A stretch of DNA of 64,000 bases, taken from Moniliophthora roreri (lineage: Eukaryota > Basidiomycota > Agaricomycetes > Agaricales > Marasmiaceae). Below, in pieces: positions 58,801 to 64,000 of the stretch. The position numbers and the translations under genes were made by a program. The notes beneath the pieces are model-generated. The model was not told where the DNA came from. It saw only the letters and a program-made list of their open reading frames with translations, and made no database searches. Location: the NCBI GenBank assembly GCA_001466705.2, contig LATX02000205.1, forward strand, positions 310,001 to 374,000. The letters run 5' to 3'. The stretch's first letter is position 1. Every line of letters begins with the position of its first letter.

Positions 58801-59302
58801 ATTTGATGTTTGTGAACCAAATAAGCATGTATTCATTTATCGACGTAGAGACTACAAGGATATATTTGTTTAATAATTCATTTTTATTGTGTGTTTTCTA
58901 GTTTCTATTATCTCAATTAAGCCTAAATACAACGGCTAATTGCACTGAGGCAATGGTAAGACTACCCTGAAGTGATAACCCAAGTAATCAAAGACTACAG
59001 TACCCCTTGTACTGGATACAACCCTCTTGGTTGTGATCTGTAACATACTTAAGCTGGAAAACTTCTACTCTGGTAGCCTGAGCCCTTTCTAAGATGTGTC
59101 TTCTCAATTTAGAACACACTTAAGCAGGAAAACTTCTATTCTCATAGCCTGAGCCCTCTCTAAGATGCGTCAACACTAGCTGCCTCCAGAAAGCCACCAA
59201 AACTTTCTGATACAAAGTCTTCTCTTGACTTAAAAATGACTATCTGCTAAAGTGCAGACAAAATATCTGGCTTTGCCATCACTATCAAGTTTGGCATATA
59301 GT
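55818..59302 (+). repeat. 3485-bp tandem direct repeat, unit 2
   Basis: Second copy of 52332-55816. Unlike unit 1 it continues directly into unique AT-rich DNA at 59303 (CTTATATCTCAACTAGG). It carries the same broken element ORF and the upstream part of the hAT relic, but not the dimerisation domain, which lies only to the left of unit 1. Confidence 0.95.
57862..58682 (+). pseudogene. Uncharacterised mobile-element ORF (unit 2), broken
   Basis: Identical in all visible features to the unit 1 copy, including the TGA at the same codon and the same frameshift, so the two share the damage and were separated after decay, or are the same locus assembled twice. Confidence 0.45.
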
Positions 59303-60631
59303 CTTATATCTCAACTAGGTCTACTCTGAGTCCCTAGGGCCTGATGTGAGGAGGAAAATCCAATTGAATGTGATTTCTCTACACAAACAATAGCCACATA
59401 CAAATATTATGTAGTGGTGGGGCAGATTCCTCTTGCTCCCACCTACAAAATGGCTGTCCTTATATACTGCTGGAAACAAATATCTACATTAAAATAATAA
59501 TAATAGGTATATATTGTACTGGTCACAGGAAAAATCACAAAATGAACGTATATGGGTTCAGTTCCTTGTCACAATAGTAATCCCATACTATATATAGGTA
59601 TGTAGGTCACCAATAAATACAATCTTGGGTATTGGAAGCATGACTTGAGCCAGGCCCTCTGTGCAGTATATGGATATCTAGGTTCAGAATCCGTTGCTAC
59701 TGCCTAGGAGTTTCTTATTCTGTTTTTCAATGGTTGGAAATACTCTTAACTTCCATAGGAGTCATCGAGTATTTCCTTGTTCTGTCTGTCCTATTGGACT
59801 GACTCATGCTTATCTCTCATGTGTCTTTTCTCATCTATCAATCCTATCTGGTTTCCATCTTATCACTTTCTCCTATTTTTGGAGGGATCATTGCATCACC
59901 ATCTTGGAATGCAGAGTGATCATATACTTGAGCTAATACTCCATCGTATATCTGACTTAGATATTGTCATATCTTTTCTCTTGGTATATCGTAGGTATCA
60001 TCCTGAGCTTGAAGGAGCTCTCTGAGAGTAATTGAAGATTGTTTAAAAGTGAAATATCCTCTTGATATACCATATATATGTTCAACTACCAATGTGTCTC
60101 TCTTGAACACACCATATAGAGGTCTCTACAGGTTTTAGGAGGCTCAATGCACAATATTGAGAGTCTATAAGTGACTTGGTACCCATGTGGGGCATACCGT
60201 TAATATGTCTAACCTAGAAAAGACCCAATTTTATTCATTTTACACTACTTTTGAATTGGAACACTTTAATATGACACCAGATAATGGGTAATAAGGACTA
60301 GAGTGAGCCCACTCTGCTAGTCATTGCCTTAGAGAAGCTATGGTACCTTGGAAAGTATGAAGAGCTATATGATATACTATACAGAGGTGTCGAAGCTGTA
60401 CTTCCTGACTTATCTATGTATCAGATCTAAAACGGATCACTCCTGAAACCTGTAGGGAACCTAACTATAGCTCAATGAATACATTGGCTAGTTAACCAAG
60501 CTCTCAAAGTGCTATCAAGGGGATTTTAATTTCTACTTTACCTTTCTATGATATCTGCAAAGTGCAATCTGCAGTCAAACAGTACAGAGGTACTTAGAGG
60601 AGACATCAAAACAGAAAGGCGACTTAGAACA
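59303..60631. other. AT-rich DNA without supported genes
   Basis: No coding region that I can support. Like its surroundings it has few CG dinucleotides and is probably old repeat DNA. Confidence 0.5.
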
Positions 60632-61392
60632 GGAATGATCATAGAACAATCCTCCTCTGAAGTTAATATATGGATCAGAGTCAAAGCAGGCAATCTCTTA
60701 ATAAAGAATTCACTAGCGGCTAAACAATATGCGATAACCTAACTAGGTATAAGGTCATCTCGGAGTGATGGAACTCACTTCCAAAGGACATCCACTACTT
60801 ACAGACAGATACTATGAGACATACGAAGAATATCTAAATGCATAAGAAGTTCTAAATAAGACTGAGTGTGCACTGTCAAAGGAGATAGGAACAGTAACAG
60901 TGTGTTTCGACCTTGGAAACTTTAGCATCTAGGCCTCTACTAATGTGAGGATACTGGAATGGGAAATGCTGTAAAGAGACAGGATGGATACAGCCATCTG
61001 CTCATAGATACCTGGCTTAGAAAAAGAGAAAACACAAATTATAGAGCCCAGAACACCTGGAAACATAGATACCCATGTGGATATGGTCGGATACCCTAGT
61101 GGCCAGACTCTATGACATCTGAATATTCCCTCTTTTAGCATTTCAGTCACTTGTTTATTATCTTCTGAATTATTGGACATTATTTATATTTTCCTGTAGA
61201 TATATTCCATAGACTGTATATAAGGACAGCTAGATATCCATATATACTCAAGTAACTCTGCCCCCTCTAATTGTGAATACATGAAGAGTTTGTTTAGTAT
61301 ATAAATTTGTGTGCCATTCCAGTTTTGCTTCCTCACTTCAGGCTCTGGAGATTGGTCCTGAGTGACTCCAGAGAGATAGACATCTGATAATG
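60632..61392. repeat. 761-bp tandem direct repeat, unit 1
   Basis: Immediately followed by a second copy at 61393-62153. The two differences I noticed are T/C at about 60665 versus 61426 and C/T at about 61033 versus 61794. A minus-strand 83-codon frame (60929-61180) is contained in both units but has no recognised features. Confidence 0.95.
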
Positions 61393-62153
61393 GGAATGAT
61401 CATAGAACAATCCTCCTCTGAAGTCAATATATGGATCAGAGTCAAAGCAGGCAATCTCTTAATAAAGAATTCACTAGCGGCTAAACAATATGCGATAACC
61501 TAACTAGGTATAAGGTCATCTCGGAGTGATGGAACTCACTTCCAAAGGACATCCACTACTTACAGACAGATACTATGAGACATACGAAGAATATCTAAAT
61601 GCATAAGAAGTTCTAAATAAGACTGAGTGTGCACTGTCAAAGGAGATAGGAACAGTAACAGTGTGTTTCGACCTTGGAAACTTTAGCATCTAGGCCTCTA
61701 CTAATGTGAGGATACTGGAATGGGAAATGCTGTAAAGAGACAGGATGGATACAGCCATCTGCTCATAGATACCTGGCTTAGAAAAAGAGAAAATACAAAT
61801 TATAGAGCCCAGAACACCTGGAAACATAGATACCCATGTGGATATGGTCGGATACCCTAGTGGCCAGACTCTATGACATCTGAATATTCCCTCTTTTAGC
61901 ATTTCAGTCACTTGTTTATTATCTTCTGAATTATTGGACATTATTTATATTTTCCTGTAGATATATTCCATAGACTGTATATAAGGACAGCTAGATATCC
62001 ATATATACTCAAGTAACTCTGCCCCCTCTAATTGTGAATACATGAAGAGTTTGTTTAGTATATAAATTTGTGTGCCATTCCAGTTTTGCTTCCTCACTTC
62101 AGGCTCTGGAGATTGGTCCTGAGTGACTCCAGAGAGATAGACATCTGATAATG
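61393..62153. repeat. 761-bp tandem direct repeat, unit 2
   Basis: Perfectly abutting copy of 60632-61392, with no intervening base and no n. This favours a true tandem duplication over a scaffolding artefact, in contrast to the 3485-bp repeat. Confidence 0.95.
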
Positions 62154-62906
62154 AACTTTGCATCATAAGAGATAAGAGTAACATCTTGAGTGCGTTGTCA
62201 TGCTTTTCTAAGAGAAACTTTACACCAAGAAGGAGCCTTGGGCACTTGGAGTGTGGCCTGTGTGTGTATCAGGTTGTGACACACTTAGAGTATTAGCAAG
62301 GGGTGTGCCTGCACTGAACTCTTTGTAGAAATTGGTCTAGGACCTTTTCCAGTACAGTGTGTGCTGTAGTTATCTTGAAGAAGTCTTGAACTCTGTAGGG
62401 TCAGACTATACTGGCTATCGAGTCTTTGTACAGGACTGTAGCTCTTGTGTTTTGTGCTTTGTGCACTGTGTTCTTGTGGTGTGTTTGTGTGTTTGGATAT
62501 AAACTCTTTTTAAAAACCCATATACTCCTCTGGAGGTGAACACTTTGGAGTAGATTGCTTCCATAGGAGAGAGAATCAACCTAGCTAAGAGTTTTGTTGG
62601 CATTCTAAGTGTGGTAGCTCTGATCATGTTGATTCACACTTGCACAACAAACTGAGTTAGACTTTTTAGAGGTTATCTTTTGGGTAGCTTTCTACTAGTC
62701 TTATTCTTAGACAAATTACCGTAAGTACAATTAACTTATAGCATATATAGGTTTTGACTGACTACTTGGGCTCATATCAGTCCTTCTATTTCCATGTTTC
62801 TTATTATTTCAACTGTTTAAATATGTCCGAACAATGCTCATATGTGTAGAATTTGAAAGGTTTATAAAATTGGTGTATTACTATCACTGCAACATGCAAA
62901 CCAATC
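62154..62906. other. AT-rich DNA with an inverted fragment of the hAT-linked repeat
   Basis: At 62631-62717 the sequence (ACTTGCACAACA..., GAGGTTATCTTTTG, CTACTAGTCTTATTCTTAGACA) matches the reverse complement of 52664-52747 and 56150-56233. A piece of the same element therefore lies in opposite orientation here. No gene is supported in the rest. Confidence 0.55.
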
Positions 62907-64000
62907 ATGTTTCACTCTACCCAAGAAGGCTTTCTACCAAAATGTAATCCATGTGGCTTTAACAAAAGATCTATCAAAAAGCCATTTATGGAAGCCTTTA
63001 CTTCAGTAGATGATCCGATTATCTCCTTAAAGATCCTTGGAAGAAGGAGAAAGAATATGCTGAAACATTGGTTCAACAAGGAAGGGAATAACAAAACTTG
63101 GGATTCTCTTAATCCCAATAATCCTTGGAACACAATGCTTCCTAAAAAACCCCAAGATTGTCCTATTGTCAAGAAGTCCAAGAAGGAACTTCAGAAACAG
63201 TGAAAGAAGATCACTCAAATGTTCCAGGACAAGGGATTAGCTGCTGAACACAGATGTGACTCACCAGCTTGCCAAGCTAAACACCCTGATGTCATTGACA
63301 AATGGATGGGGAAAAGAACATATCAATCAGCAACCATAGCTGATGATATTTGGATCAAAACAAAGGAAGAATCAGCAGCAATACAAAAAGAATTGGAAAA
63401 GAACTGGCAAACTACTAAAAACTTCTTTGGTAATATTTCCAAATGCTTCCCTACTATTTAGTCTAATCTTTTGCCACAAGTCAAAATTGGCAACAAAATG
63501 TTCCAATTTGGCAAAGAACCGACTCCACCTCCATATGAATTTAACATAGGGGAAAACACTTTTAGGAAAATTACTAAACAGAAAGCCAGGAATCTGGTCA
63601 AAGAACACTTTGGGGACAGAAAACTCTTCCAACCCAAACCTGTTCAACCTCAAACTCCTTACTATCTAAAAGGAGATACCCTTGAGGTTCCAAATATAGA
63701 TATTGAGGCACCATCACTGCCTCCAAAACCAGTTATTCCAGATCTAGGAATAAACATTACTTCTGTAACAGTTAATAATCCTCAACCAGAAGTACCCAAA
63801 TTTATCAAACATCCAAGCTTGTATTGAATCTTCCGAGAAGATCAATATTGCAGATGTTGTTCCTCTTGATGAAGAAGCAAATTCTCAAGGGAAAAATGGA
63901 GGGAGAAACCTGAATACAGAGGACTTTGACAAAGAAGATTGGGATGAGAATTATAATGATTACATTGTAAACGAAGTGGACTATTATGATTGGTATGATC
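62907..64000 (+). pseudogene. Uncharacterised mobile-element ORF, broken and cut by the window end
   Basis: One reading frame from 62907 to 63827 is interrupted by TGA at 63201-63203 and TAG at 63459-63461. It contains NKRSIKKPFMEAFTSVDDPI, NNPWNTMLPKKPQDCPIVKK, CDSPACQAKHPDVIDKWMGK and a Pro-rich part, LPPKPVIPDLGINITSV. Near 63812 the frame shifts and continues into an acidic stretch ending at the window edge (DFDKEDWDENYNDY). The basic-then-acidic, low-complexity character would suit a retroelement gag region, but I cannot assign it. Both stops could come from CGA or CAG by C-to-T change. Confidence 0.45.

Larger units (their letters stand above)
51641..64000. mobile_element. AT-rich, CpG-depleted block of decayed transposable elements
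   Basis: From about 51640 to the window end the DNA is markedly AT-rich and almost lacks CG dinucleotides; for example I find none in 52321-52740, whereas gene-rich DNA such as 22400-22520 has many. All recognisable coding pieces belong to mobile elements and carry stop codons explained by C-to-T change. This is what long-term cytosine methylation and deamination of silenced repeats produces. Tandem duplications are described in separate entries. Confidence 0.8.

Noticed and set aside
51641..64000. CRISPR array, viral insertion or organellar DNA in the AT-rich block
   Set aside because: The repeats are long tandem units of 761 and 3485 bp, not short spaced repeats. The only recognised coding relic is a hAT transposase, and no organellar genes are visible.
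1..64000. tRNA or rRNA genes
   Set aside because: Reading both strands I saw no segment with the conserved tRNA arms or rRNA blocks, but without a covariance-model search I cannot exclude a tRNA.

Overview
The window is genomic DNA of a basidiomycete fungus, most likely an Agaricales-type mushroom. Genes are split by many short introns (about 45-60 bp) with GTRNGY donors. Recognisable families are fungal: a Ran1-type kinase, an F-BAR/SH3 cytokinesis protein, CFEM-like repeats, a heme-thiolate peroxygenase, and Agaricomycete lineage-specific proteins. I built the exon models by hand from reading frame, splice consensus and paralogue comparison; I ran no database search.

Bases 1-20340 are an accessory region. 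Two paralogous P450 genes (2423-4356 minus; 13508-15474 plus) enclose a FAD monooxygenase (9549-11045) and an alpha/beta hydrolase (11539-12869). A small ABM-domain gene lies at 172-703. Together these look like a set of tailoring or detoxification enzymes; no PKS, NRPS or terpene cyclase is visible. A copy of a lineage-specific degenerate-kinase-like gene (family 'GGQ', copy A, 5475-7647) and an unrecognised 1325-residue gene (15863-20341) share the region. Bases 20500-25000 hold relics of a P450, a P-loop gene and a FAD monooxygenase, plus one intact membrane-protein gene.

Bases 25024-34250 hold GGQ copy B (minus) and then a more housekeeping-like block: Ran1-like kinase (28101-29565), F-BAR/SH3 protein (30121-32010) and a disordered protein (32821-34250). 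Bases 35400-37065 repeat bases 1-1650 in inverted orientation, with a second, nearly identical ABM gene. After that come a small conserved gene, a 5'-truncated peroxygenase next to an ambiguous base, a decayed GGQ-family gene (39180-40690), GGQ copy C (41534-43721), a NADH-pyrophosphatase Nudix gene (44960-46730), a pair of unrecognised paralogous gene remnants and a secreted double-CFEM-like gene (50174-50862).

At about 51640 the character of the DNA changes abruptly. The remaining 12.3 kb is AT-rich and almost free of CG dinucleotides. It is made of decayed transposable elements: a hAT transposase whose stop codons look like C-to-T changes, an uncharacterised element ORF, a 3485-bp unit present twice in tandem around a single 'n', and a 761-bp tandem repeat. 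Ambiguous bases at 38096, 48627 and 55817 sit at places where the biology also looks broken or doubled, so assembly joins should be suspected there.

The main themes are segmental duplication of accessory genes in both orientations, and a sharp boundary to methylation-decayed repeat DNA.
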